DNA from: Sporomusa sp. KB1 | GTDB lineage: Bacteria > Bacillota > Negativicutes > Sporomusales > Sporomusaceae | Length of the DNA: 64,000 bases | Direction of reading: 5' to 3' | Assembly: GCF_007830295.1 (NCBI RefSeq) | Contig: NZ_VLKC01000002.1 | Coordinates: 2,392,670-2,456,669, forward strand | Part shown: in pieces, positions 54,898 to 63,059 of the stretch | How positions within the stretch are numbered: position 1 is the first letter of the stretch | How the letters are laid out: each line of letters starts with the position of its first letter | Program-made: the position numbers and the translations under genes | The notes under the pieces: model-generated | Seen by the model: only the letters and a program-made list of their open reading frames with translations | Told to the model about the DNA's origin: nothing | Database searches by the model: none

Positions 54898-55577
54898 AAA
54901 AGGTATTAATTATTGAAGACGATATCGACATTGCTGAGCTTGAGCGTGACTATCTGCAATTACACAACTATAATGCAGAAATCATTCACGATGGACTTCA
55001 AGGTCTAAAAAAAGCCCTTTCGGGTATATATGACGTTATTGTCGTAGATTTGATGCTGCCACATAAAGACGGTTTTGAAATCATTCGGGAAATTCGCAAA
55101 AAATTAGAGATACCAGTCATTGTTGTTTCTGCTCGCAGCGATGATATTGATAAAATCAGAGGTTTGGACTTCGGGGCAGATGATTATTTGACTAAGCCAT
55201 TTAGCCCAGCTGAATTGATAGCACGAATTAAATCTCATATCAAGCGTTATGAGCGTCTCAAAGGGCATGCTATTTCTGAGGTCATTCAACACAAGGGCCT
55301 CGAAATTAACACCGCTTCCCATAAAGTCACGGTTAATGGCCAAAACATTCAATTGACCACCAAAGAATATGAACTGTTATTATTCTTGGCGACTAATCCG
55401 AATATAGTTTTTACAAAAACACATATTTTCGATATTATTTGGGGCGACGAGTATTACGGCGAGACTGCTACAGTCGCTGTCCATATCCAAAAAATCCGCA
55501 AAAAAATTGAAAAAGACCCAGCTTCCCCAGAGTTCATTGAAACACTTTGGGGAACGGGCTATCGCTTTAATTCCTAG
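54894..55577 (+). CDS. OmpR-family response regulator
   Basis: 227 aa. Receiver domain with acidic pocket EDD (8-10), phospho-acceptor Asp52 in VVDLMLPHKDG and conserved Lys in DYLTKPFSP; a winged-helix DNA-binding domain follows (TTKEYELLLFLATNPN, GTGYRF). Partner of the preceding kinase (ATGA overlap). Its target is not evident; the His/Cys-rich gene beyond the IS element is a candidate. Confidence 0.93.
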   Translation: MKKVLIIEDDIDIAELERDYLQLHNYNAEIIHDGLQGLKKALSGIYDVIVVDLMLPHKDGFEIIREIRKKLEIPVIVVSARSDDIDKIRGLDFGADDYLTKPFSPAELIARIKSHIKRYERLKGHAISEVIQHKGLEINTASHKVTVNGQNIQLTTKEYELLLFLATNPNIVFTKTHIFDIIWGDEYYGETATVAVHIQKIRKKIEKDPASPEFIETLWGTGYRFNS

Positions 55578-55664
55578 CACACTAGGAGACTCGCGGGTGT
55601 TTGATATGCTACCCCCAGACAGGACAGTGAAATAAAAAACACTGTTCAGTCTGGGGGTAATATT

Positions 55665-56345
55665 ATGCCGAAAAAAGGAAAGATAGCGGCAGAAGAAAAA
55701 ATACGTATCGTAGAATCATATCTATCAGGAAAAGTCGGATGTTGTGAAGCGGGACGATTGGCAGGAGTAAATCATAAGACGATTGCAGATTGGGTCAGCC
55801 GATATAAGTCGGAAGGGTCGGGAGGATTTCTGCCCCAAAAGCATGAGCGGGCATACAGCAAGGAAACGAAGCTATCGGCGGTTTTTGATTATTTGACTGG
55901 AAAAGGTTCCTTGTAGGAAATATGCCAGGAATACAAAATACGGAGTACCAAACAACTCCGGGACTGGTTAAAGGTGTATAATCGTCATGAGGACTTCACG
56001 ATACAGACAGGAGGAAGCCGCATGACGAAGGGCCGGAACACCACCGCACAAGAGCGGATACAGATTGTAAAAGAGTGTATTTCCAATGGATATAATTATG
56101 GCGCAGCAGCGCTCAAATACCAAGTTTCATACCAGCAGGTCTACACGTGGACAAATAAATATCGCAAGATGGGAGAAGCGGGGCTGGAAGACCGGCGGGG
56201 ACACCGCGCCGGAACGCTGCCGAGCCGTACGCCGGAGGAAGAACTAAGAGACCGGATAGCGCAGCTTGAACGGGAAAAATACGATCTTGAAATGGAGAAC
56301 GCCTTGTTAAAAAAAGTGAAGGAATTGGAAAGGAGGCGACGCTGA
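55665..56345 (+). pseudogene. IS3-family OrfA with nonsense codon
   Basis: Two helix-turn-helix domains: KIRIVESYLSGKVGCCEAGRLAGV at the start (split by Glu), and a second beginning RIQIVKECISNGYNYGAAALKYQV, followed by a leucine-zipper-like helix (LEREKYDLEMENALLKK). TAG at 55914-55916 interrupts the frame where CAG (Gln) is expected. A TTAAAAAAAG tract near 56306-56316 is the likely -1 frameshift site for making the OrfAB transposase. Confidence 0.8.
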
Positions 56346-56377
56346 GCTTCGTAAGGTGTCAGTCAACCTATGAAGCA

Positions 56378-57244
56378 GTGAGAATACTATCTGAGGAGCG
56401 GTCATTTCCTGTATGGAAGCTCTGCGACTTTTTACACATCACGCGTTCAGCATATTATCGATGGCTGATGCATCCGAAGAGCAACCGTGAGTTGGAGAAC
56501 GAGCGAATTGCAGGTGTAATTGGGAATATACATAAAGCGCATCCGGATATGGGATACCGTAGAATACGGGACGAGTTAGACAGGAAACACGACATCCATG
56601 TAAATGATAAACGTATTCTTCGGATCAATCGTGCTCTTCATATCCAATCAACGATTAAGTATAGAAGGCACGGATGCACCAGGAGCGCGACATCTCCGGA
56701 ATACATCGCCAAAAACTATCTAAAACGGCAGTTTCACGCAGATGTGCCAAACTCGAAATGGCTGACGGATGTGACGGAGTTCAAGTATTACATTGGGCCG
56801 GAAGTCCACAAGATATATTTGAGCGCTATATTGGATCTGTATGATCGGCGCATCGTCTCCTATGCCCTAGGCGATCACAATGATAACAGGATCGTTTTCG
56901 ACACATTTGACGCTGCAGTGACCTCCAATCCCGATGCCCATCCGATGTTTCACAGCGACCGTGGTTTCCAATACACAAGCCGTTCTTTTCACATGAAGAT
57001 TCAGGCCGCAAGAATGAAGCAAAGCATGTCTAGAGTGGCGCACTGTATCGATAACGGTCCGATGGAAGGCTTTTGGAGCATTCTAAAACGTGAAATGTAT
57101 TATGGGTACAAATTCACCAGCCGGGAACAGCTTGCGCAAACTATTTCCGACTACATCTATTATTACAATTACCAGCGTTTACAGCGTCGTTTGTCTGTCA
57201 TGACACCGATGGAGTTCCATCAACAGTACACAAAGGCTGCATAA
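56378..57244 (+). CDS. IS3-family transposase OrfB
   Basis: 288-aa integrase-core protein in the -1 frame relative to orfA. The DDE residues are visible in WLTDVTEF, FHSDRGFQY and NGPMEGFWS. A HTH_21 segment (AHPDMGYRRIRDEL) precedes the rve domain. Normally made by frameshifting from orfA; the orfA stop codon would block that. Confidence 0.9.
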   Translation: MRILSEERSFPVWKLCDFLHITRSAYYRWLMHPKSNRELENERIAGVIGNIHKAHPDMGYRRIRDELDRKHDIHVNDKRILRINRALHIQSTIKYRRHGCTRSATSPEYIAKNYLKRQFHADVPNSKWLTDVTEFKYYIGPEVHKIYLSAILDLYDRRIVSYALGDHNDNRIVFDTFDAAVTSNPDAHPMFHSDRGFQYTSRSFHMKIQAARMKQSMSRVAHCIDNGPMEGFWSILKREMYYGYKFTSREQLAQTISDYIYYYNYQRLQRRLSVMTPMEFHQQYTKAA

Positions 57245-57328
57245 AAAAACGCTGCCCACCATTCGGTCAACAGCGATCAAGTTCTTCTATTTTTTCATTG
57301 TCCTCTTGACGGGGTGCACAGCAGTTCC

Positions 57329-57395
57329 TGCGAGTCTTTGTTTTAGATTCGCCGTTATACCTGTTACGGCGAACCGTATTTTGCTAGTAATGACG
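57329..57395. repeat. Dispersed repeat, right half of a copy cut by the IS3 element
   Basis: The 33 bases 57329-57361 (TGCGAGTCTTTGTTTTAG...) are identical to 62128-62160, and similarity continues to AACCGTATT. The left half (GAGACTCGCGGG, 55586-55597) matches 62108-62119. The complete copy near 62.1 kb shows the uninterrupted form. Confidence 0.8.
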
Positions 57396-57449
57396 CTTAC
57401 GAATCGGCTCAAAGAAAGTTATATCCCAATCTCACCCAAACATAAGTAT

Positions 57450-58340
57450 TCATTCAGTCAATATCTTAAAATAGGAAAGAAAAGTTTGCGCAGCGATTGA
57501 TAGGGGCCTATTCTTATCATAAATAATGCCAACAGAACGCGGGGGGATTGGTGGCGATACAGGAATTTCAATAAGGGTTCCTGTAGTAAGCTCTTTTTCT
57601 ACAAAACTTTTTATGACAACCGATATACCTAAGCCGATTTTCGCAAACTCGATCAGAAAGTCCATAGTATTGATTTCGATTTCGGGTTTTATCAAGATAT
57701 TATTTTCAACAAAAAAGTGATCGATGTACTGGCGTGTAATGTTATCGGCCTCCAGTAGCATAAATATGCCTTTGGCGAAGATATCGTTAGGCTGGGTAAT
57801 GTGTAGTGTTTTGAGATATTCTTCTTTGGCAACAAAAATATCTTGAATATCGGCTAGTTTCATAAAGGTATAAGAACTGGGGTCAGAAAGACGACTGATA
57901 ATGCCAAAATCAATAATTCCCTGGTCAATCTGTGTTAAGGTGTCAAAGGTAGTTTTGTTGATGATTTTTATTTGTATTTCAGGATATTGATTCATAAAGG
58001 GCTTGAGATGGGGGAGAAGAAAGTGTTTGCATAGTGTCGTGCTTGCACCAATTGTAATGATACCTTTTTTTTTAGCCTTTAGGGCTGTTAGTGCCTTTTC
58101 ACCATCGGCAATGATGGCCAGTGCTTTATCTAGGTATTGATAGAAGATCTTTCCTTCTGTTGTCAGGTCCACTCCCTTTGAACTGCGGGAGAATAATTTA
58201 ACTTCAACAGTACTTTCCAGTTTTTTAATAGATTTACTAACTGCTGGTTGGCTGATGTACAAGGCCTCGGCAGCATGAGAAATATTTTTGTAATAGGCAA
58301 CCGTATGAAAGATTTTATAAAGTTCTAAATCTCCATGCAT
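57450..58340 (-). CDS. LysR-family transcriptional regulator
   Basis: 296 aa from ATG 58340 (GAGGAG upstream on the minus strand; the frame opens further but without a site). N-terminal winged HTH (YKNISHAAEALYISQPAVSKSIKKLE, given here across two helices) and a periplasmic-binding-like effector domain. Divergent from the dehydratase genes with about 170 bases between, the usual arrangement for LysR control of the opposite operon; the inducer is probably the pathway substrate or product. Confidence 0.9.
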   Translation of the reverse strand: MHGDLELYKIFHTVAYYKNISHAAEALYISQPAVSKSIKKLESTVEVKLFSRSSKGVDLTTEGKIFYQYLDKALAIIADGEKALTALKAKKKGIITIGASTTLCKHFLLPHLKPFMNQYPEIQIKIINKTTFDTLTQIDQGIIDFGIISRLSDPSSYTFMKLADIQDIFVAKEEYLKTLHITQPNDIFAKGIFMLLEADNITRQYIDHFFVENNILIKPEIEINTMDFLIEFAKIGLGISVVIKSFVEKELTTGTLIEIPVSPPIPPRSVGIIYDKNRPLSIAAQTFLSYFKILTE

Positions 58341-58514
58341 AATATAACTCCTCGTTATGGTGGATATAATTAATGGGCATTTTATTATAACATAGTAAAA
58401 CATATAATATAAATAAAGTAGCTATAGATCCCTTAGAAAAGAGATAAATGAGATACCCTTTATTAATGATAAAGACGTTGTCAGTAGTATTATTATGAAA
58501 GAGAGATGATCGGA

Positions 58515-58997
58515 ATGATGAAAGGGAAAGCGTGGAAATTTGGGAATGATGTGGACACTGATCAGATACTTCCATCCCAGTATTTATTGCTCCCAAATGT
58601 GGAGGAGATGAAACAGTATACTTTTGAGCCACTGGATAAGGAGTTTGCATCTAAGATCGACGTGGGTGATATTATTGTAGCAGGAGAAAATTTTGGATCG
58701 GGTTCTTCACGGGAACAGGCTCCTTTAGTACTGAAGGCTCTAGGTGTCAGTGCGGTTGTTGCTAAATCCTTTGCGCGAATTTTCTTTCGGAATGCCATTA
58801 ATATTGGCTTGCCAGTTTTGATCTGTAAAGAGATTTATGACAGCGTGGACAATCAGGACACATTAGAGATTGATCTGCAGCAAGGTAGTATTCGCAATCT
58901 AAAAACCAATGATAAATTTACATCGACTAAATTGCCAGCACACGTGATGAAGATTTTAGAAGCAGGCGGTTTAATCGAATTTTTAAATAAAAAGTAG
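58515..58997 (+). CDS. leuD: LeuD-type dehydratase small subunit, copy 1
   Basis: 160 aa from ATG 58515 (58506 and 58518 are alternatives). Swivelling domain of the aconitase superfamily: KAWKFGNDVDTDQILPSQYL at the start, GENFGSGSSREQAP for substrate carboxylate binding, and the conserved IGLPVL. The loop after the QYL residues (LLPNVEEM) differs from the usual YLVTT/YLRT pattern, so the substrate may not be isopropylmalate. Comes before its large subunit, the reverse of leuCD order. Confidence 0.8.
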   Translation: MMKGKAWKFGNDVDTDQILPSQYLLLPNVEEMKQYTFEPLDKEFASKIDVGDIIVAGENFGSGSSREQAPLVLKALGVSAVVAKSFARIFFRNAINIGLPVLICKEIYDSVDNQDTLEIDLQQGSIRNLKTNDKFTSTKLPAHVMKILEAGGLIEFLNKK

Positions 58998-59010
58998 AGG
59001 GGGCATCGTG

Positions 59011-60267
59011 ATGGGAATGACAATAGGCGAAAAGATTTTAGCGAGGGCCTGTGGTAAGGACGTGGTGAAGCCGGGGGAAATTATTACCGCGAAGGTTGAT
59101 CTATGTATGAGTAATGATGGGACAACCCATTTAAATATTGATATATTTGAAAAAAAGCTAAAGGGTGAAAAAGTATTTGACCCTGAAAAAGTGATTTTTA
59201 TTGTGGATCATAATGTACCTGCAGAAAGCCCAAAGACAGCAGAAGTGCACAAGAAAATGCGAAACTTTGCCCAGAAACATCATGTTTCTTTTTATGAAGG
59301 GGCTGGCGTGTGCCACCAAATTATGATTGAAGATTATGTAGTGCCGGGGCAACTGATTATTGCTGCTGACTCCCATACTTGTTCTTATGGTGGACTGGGT
59401 GCTTTTGGTACTGGTGTAGGCTGTACTGATCTTACATCGATCATGCATTCAGGAGAAACATGGTTGATGGTCCCAGAAACATTGAATTTTGTGCTGGAAG
59501 GTAACTTTAGGCAAGGTGTGTATGCCCGGGATTTGATTTTAAAAATCATTGGCGACATCGGAGCAGACGGCGCAACTTACAAGATTATGGAATTTAGTGG
59601 ACCAGCAGTTAAAAATTTGACCATCGACGATCGCGTTGTTCTGTGCAATATGGCAGTTGAAGCAGGGGCAAAAAGTGGCCTTGTTGCGGCGGATGAAAGG
59701 GTGATCGAGTATGTTAAATCCAGAGGACGTCATGAAATGCATCTTTTTGCAAGTGATGAAGATGCGGTGTATGAGCAAAGTTATGCATATAACCTTGCTG
59801 ATATAGAACCTATGGTGGCAATACCTCATAATGTTGACAATGTTGTTCCTGTCACTGAAATTGGTGAAGTGAAGATTGATCAGGCCTTTATTGGTTCTTG
59901 TAATAACGGCAGAATCGAGGAATTGCGCGTGGCAGCTCAAATTTTGCAGGGCAAGAAAATTGCTCCCTATGTAAAACTGTTGATTTCACCTGCCTCCAAA
60001 GAAGTATATTTGCAAGCGCTAGAAGAGGGCTTAGTGGATATTTTTATGGAAAGTGGCGCCATGGTTTTGAATGCTAATTGCAGTGTTTGCTGGGGGGGCT
60101 GCCAAGGGGTGATTGGCGAAGGTGAAACCCTTATCTCTACAGGCACCCGAAATTTCAAAGGCAGAGCGGGTCATCCTGATTCCAGTGTCTATCTTGCTTC
60201 GGCGGCGACGGTAGCGGCCTCTGCTCTTGTTGGTAAAATAACTGACCCGAGGGGGATGATCGGATGA
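59011..60267 (+). CDS. leuC: LeuC-type dehydratase large subunit, copy 1
   Basis: 418 aa from ATG 59011. Catalyses reversible hydration/dehydration of a 2- or 3-hydroxy tricarboxylate or dicarboxylate with an [4Fe-4S] cluster. Cluster ligands are Cys in GSCNNGRIEEL and the pair in NCSVCWGGCQG, which has one extra Cys compared with the standard GxCxGC motif. GADSHT-type segment (IAADSHTCSYGGLGAFGTG) is present. The 3' end overlaps the next small-subunit gene by 4 bases. Confidence 0.82.
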   Translation: MGMTIGEKILARACGKDVVKPGEIITAKVDLCMSNDGTTHLNIDIFEKKLKGEKVFDPEKVIFIVDHNVPAESPKTAEVHKKMRNFAQKHHVSFYEGAGVCHQIMIEDYVVPGQLIIAADSHTCSYGGLGAFGTGVGCTDLTSIMHSGETWLMVPETLNFVLEGNFRQGVYARDLILKIIGDIGADGATYKIMEFSGPAVKNLTIDDRVVLCNMAVEAGAKSGLVAADERVIEYVKSRGRHEMHLFASDEDAVYEQSYAYNLADIEPMVAIPHNVDNVVPVTEIGEVKIDQAFIGSCNNGRIEELRVAAQILQGKKIAPYVKLLISPASKEVYLQALEEGLVDIFMESGAMVLNANCSVCWGGCQGVIGEGETLISTGTRNFKGRAGHPDSSVYLASAATVAASALVGKITDPRGMIG

Positions 60268-60758
60268 AAGAAAACTTTGCAGGAAAAATATGGAAATTAG
60301 GCGATGACATTGATACAGATATTATTATACCTACCCAGTTTCTAGCCTTGAAGAGTGTGGAGGATATGAAAAAATATGCCTTCCACCCTTTACGACCAGA
60401 ATTGGCAAGCTTAATACAACCTGGGGATATTATTGTGGCAGGGAAAAATTTTGGGTGCGGGTCGTCTCGGGAACAGGCACCAGAAATCATAGCAGCTCTT
60501 AAGGTGGGCTGTATCATTGCTAAATCTTATGCACGGATCTTTTATCGAAATGCATTTAATAATGGTTTATTGCTTCTTGAAAATGATGTTCTGTATGATT
60601 GTTGTAACGAGGGCGACCAGGTGGCTGTAAATTTGGAAAATAGTCAGGTTTTCCTAGGAGAAGAAGCTTTTCCCGTAGTGTCCATTCCAGGGGATCTGTT
60701 ACAGATGGTCCAAGCGGGTGGGTTAGTCCCTTTTATGAGGAAAAAGAATGGTAAATAA
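60264..60758 (+). CDS. leuD: LeuD-type dehydratase small subunit, copy 2
   Basis: 164 aa. KIWKLGDDIDTDIIIPTQFL and GKNFGCGSSREQAPEI place it in the LeuD/HacB family. It is a paralogue of the protein at 58515 with a different specificity loop (ALKSVEDM). Coupled to leuC copy 1 by ATGA overlap and followed 23 bases later by its own large subunit. Confidence 0.82.
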   Translation: MKENFAGKIWKLGDDIDTDIIIPTQFLALKSVEDMKKYAFHPLRPELASLIQPGDIIVAGKNFGCGSSREQAPEIIAALKVGCIIAKSYARIFYRNAFNNGLLLLENDVLYDCCNEGDQVAVNLENSQVFLGEEAFPVVSIPGDLLQMVQAGGLVPFMRKKNGK

Positions 60759-60781
60759 ATTAGAGAAAAGGAGGTAACAGG

Positions 60782-62035
60782 ATGGGCTATACGTTAACTG
60801 AAAAAATAATAATGAAAAACACGGGGAGAAGTTCCATTAAGGCCGGCGACCTGGTTATAGTAAATGTTGATCGGGTTATGGTTCATGATATATTTGCTCC
60901 TTTTGTTGTGGAAAAATTTAAAGAAATGGGTTTTGAAAAAGTTTGGGATCCCAATAAAATTGTATTTGTCTATGATCATCTTGTGCCTACCAGTTTTATT
61001 GAAGACTTTCGTCATCATCAAATTGGAGATGCTTTTGCGGCAGAGCAAGGTATCAAGGCTGTTCACCGTGCTGATGGGGTGTGCCATCAATTAATGCCTG
61101 AGCTGGGGTATGTAATTCCTGGTCAAGTGACCTTCGGAACTGATTCACATACCACGACGTATGGCGCAGTAGGCGCCTTTGCGACAGGTATCGGTTATAC
61201 GGAAATGGCGGCAATTTTTGGGACGGGTGAATTATGGATTAAGGTTCCGCCAACCATTAAGTTTAACATTAATGGGGAGTTGCCCGAAGGTGTATTTGCC
61301 AAAGATATTATACTTACGATTATTGGCGATATTGGGGCTGACGGCGCCACTTATAAAGCTATGGAATTTGGCGGTTCAACGGTTAAGGCATTAAGTGTGG
61401 CAGGAAGAATGACTCTTTGTAATATGGCAATAGAAGCGGGAGCTAAGGTGGGCGTGATTGAACCAGACGAGAAGACGTTTGCTTTTAGTGGAATTGATGG
61501 TAGTGATTATCAGTATTTGAAAAGTGATATAGATGCCTGTTATGAGCAAGTCTTTGAATATGATGCATCGCAGTTTAAATCAGTTATTGCCTGTCCGTCG
61601 AATGTGGATAACATAAAAGCGGTAGAAACAGTTGTCGGTACAAAAATCGACCAAGGATTTATTGGGTCATGTACCAATGGGCGGCTTGAAGATTTGGAAA
61701 TTGCCGCGAGGATACTCAATAGGCGTAAGATTGCTCCGTATACCAAGCTGATCGTGACCCCTGCCAGTCGGAGCATTTATGCTGAAGCTGTTAAAAAGGG
61801 ATTTATTAGCATCTTTGTGCAAGCTGGTGCCATTGTCAATCCACCTGGGTGTGGTCTATGCTGTGGTCGGAGTGGTGGAATCGTATCCGATGGCGAGACG
61901 GTTATTGCTACGAATAACCGAAATTTTTTAGGAAGGATGGGAGGACCAAAATCGGAGATTTTCCTCGCTTCTCCAGCAACTGTTGCTGCTGCTGTTCTGG
62001 AGGGTCAAATAGTTGATCCAAGAAAATATTTGTAA
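60782..62035 (+). CDS. leuC: LeuC-type dehydratase large subunit, copy 2
   Basis: 417 aa. Iron-sulfur ligands are Cys in GSCTNGRLEDLEIAARIL and GCGLCCGRSGG; TFGTDSHTTTYGAVGAFATG is the substrate-site segment. Together with the upstream small subunit it forms a second heteromeric hydro-lyase. No leuA, leuB or citramalate synthase gene is beside it, so the pathway cannot be fixed. Candidates are isopropylmalate, methylmalate or dimethylmalate type dehydratases. A GGAGG site precedes ATG 60782. Confidence 0.82.
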   Translation: MGYTLTEKIIMKNTGRSSIKAGDLVIVNVDRVMVHDIFAPFVVEKFKEMGFEKVWDPNKIVFVYDHLVPTSFIEDFRHHQIGDAFAAEQGIKAVHRADGVCHQLMPELGYVIPGQVTFGTDSHTTTYGAVGAFATGIGYTEMAAIFGTGELWIKVPPTIKFNINGELPEGVFAKDIILTIIGDIGADGATYKAMEFGGSTVKALSVAGRMTLCNMAIEAGAKVGVIEPDEKTFAFSGIDGSDYQYLKSDIDACYEQVFEYDASQFKSVIACPSNVDNIKAVETVVGTKIDQGFIGSCTNGRLEDLEIAARILNRRKIAPYTKLIVTPASRSIYAEAVKKGFISIFVQAGAIVNPPGCGLCCGRSGGIVSDGETVIATNNRNFLGRMGGPKSEIFLASPATVAAAVLEGQIVDPRKYL

Positions 62036-62051
62036 CGATAATAAGTTTTCA

Positions 62052-62087
62052 AAAACCCAGGAAGAATACATCTTCCTGGGTTTTATT
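62052..62087 (+). terminator. Terminator of the dehydratase operon
   Basis: AAAACCCAGGAAGA (62052-62065) pairs perfectly with TCTTCCTGGGTTTT (62071-62084), then TATT. Confidence 0.92.
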
Positions 62088-62107
62088 CTACGCAAAGAGG
62101 AGGTTGA

Positions 62108-62178
62108 AGACTCGCGGGGACGGTTTGTGCGAGTCTTTGTTTTAGATTCGCCGTTATACCAACCGTATTGCTGGTAAC
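62108..62178. repeat. Dispersed repeat, intact copy
   Basis: AGACTCGC and GCGAGTCT form a stem around GGGGACGGTTTGT, followed by the 33-base block shared with 57329-57361. The GGGGACGGTT loop recurs in shorter form near 18403, 47697 and 49509. Confidence 0.75.
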
Positions 62179-62213
62179 GTGAGGAAAAATAAGAGGTCAC
62201 GGAGATTTGTAGT

Positions 62214-62645
62214 TTATTGCTGTACAAGTTCGATGGTTAATGGTCGGACGCTGGTATCTACTCCGAGTGTATATGTGAGATTCTGCCCGTTATTCTTGGT
62301 TTTTTCTATAGTTTGATAGATACAAGCGCCAGAGCCAGCTAAAAAGGGGATTTTTAGCTGGTAATCCGAGCCTTCTACACCAGTGTAGGTAAAGGCCAAT
62401 TCATTTTGTCCAGGGGTAAGTGTCTTGAATATTTGCGGGATACCTTTATCAAGCAATACTACGCCGATACCACTAACTTCTGCTTTATTACCATTTGGGA
62501 ACGTAATTTTGCTATTCCAGAAATCTGAATTAACGATAATCTTTACAGTTAGCGTTTTATCCGCCGCATAAGCATTTGGTGTGTATATCCCCAAAACAAA
62601 CAGCATTAATCCGGCTAATACCAGTACCATTTTTGATTTTCTCAT
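62214..62645 (-). CDS. Small exported protein
   Basis: 143 aa with a clear signal peptide (MRKSKMVLVLAGLMLFVLG to YAADK, cleavage near residue 28). The mature part is about 115 residues, beta-rich, with one Cys (GSGACIYQ). GGAAGG precedes ATG 62645 on the minus strand. No family recognised. Confidence 0.6.
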   Translation of the reverse strand: MRKSKMVLVLAGLMLFVLGIYTPNAYAADKTLTVKIIVNSDFWNSKITFPNGNKAEVSGIGVVLLDKGIPQIFKTLTPGQNELAFTYTGVEGSDYQLKIPFLAGSGACIYQTIEKTKNNGQNLTYTLGVDTSVRPLTIELVQQ

Positions 62646-62862
62646 TCTATTACCTTCCTTTGAATTTTTTACTATTTGTTATGTTTCGCATATTAGAGAT
62701 GGTCTCCTGCAAAAAAAAGGCCATTTTTTGACTTTTTTATCCTGAAATAACTTTTGCCTGGAAGAAGCGGAGTGATGTTCATTATACTTCTTCTTAAACT
62801 TTGACAGTATAAAGCAAAACAGAGGAATATTCATTTGCGTATATACATTACAGCACAAAAAT

Positions 62863-62892
62863 AAAACATAGCCACTAAGTGCTGTGTTTTTA
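62863..62892 (+). terminator. Terminator-like hairpin upstream of splB
   Basis: AAAACATAGCCAC and GTGCTGTGTTTT form an imperfect stem with T5. The surrounding gap 62646-62957 has no supported gene; the divergent promoters of the exported protein and splB should lie there. Confidence 0.5.
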
Positions 62893-62957
62893 TGATATAT
62901 GTATGCATTTCAATGTCGATTAACGCTTGCGACAATGGTCTAACACTAGGGGGACTC

Positions 62958-63059
62958 ATGGGGATAGAAAATCATGCCTTTGAGCTGTTAGAAAATGTTA
63001 TGATGATGCATACTAGGTTCAAATATTATAGGAGGGAAGTATATGCGCTTTGTACCTAA
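62958..63059 (+). CDS. Possible 33-aa leader peptide overlapping splB
   Basis: ATG 62958 with AGGGGGAC upstream opens 33 codons (MGIENHAFELLENVMMMHTR...) that run 17 bases past the splB start in another frame. Translational coupling to splB is possible. In Bacillus, splB is preceded by splA, but this peptide does not resemble SplA. Confidence 0.3.
   Translation: MGIENHAFELLENVMMMHTRFKYYRREVYALCT

Larger units (their letters stand above)
55607..57322 (+). mobile_element. IS3-family (IS150-like) insertion sequence, defective
   Basis: Imperfect inverted ends: TGCTACCCCCAGAC then AGGACAGTGAAA at the left (55607-55632), and the complement of AGGACAATGAAAAAA and TGCACCCC at the right (near 57285-57322). 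It encodes orfA and orfB in overlapping frames. It has inserted into a dispersed repeat whose halves flank it (55586-55597 and 57329-57361). orfA has a nonsense codon, so autonomous movement is doubtful. Confidence 0.85.
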
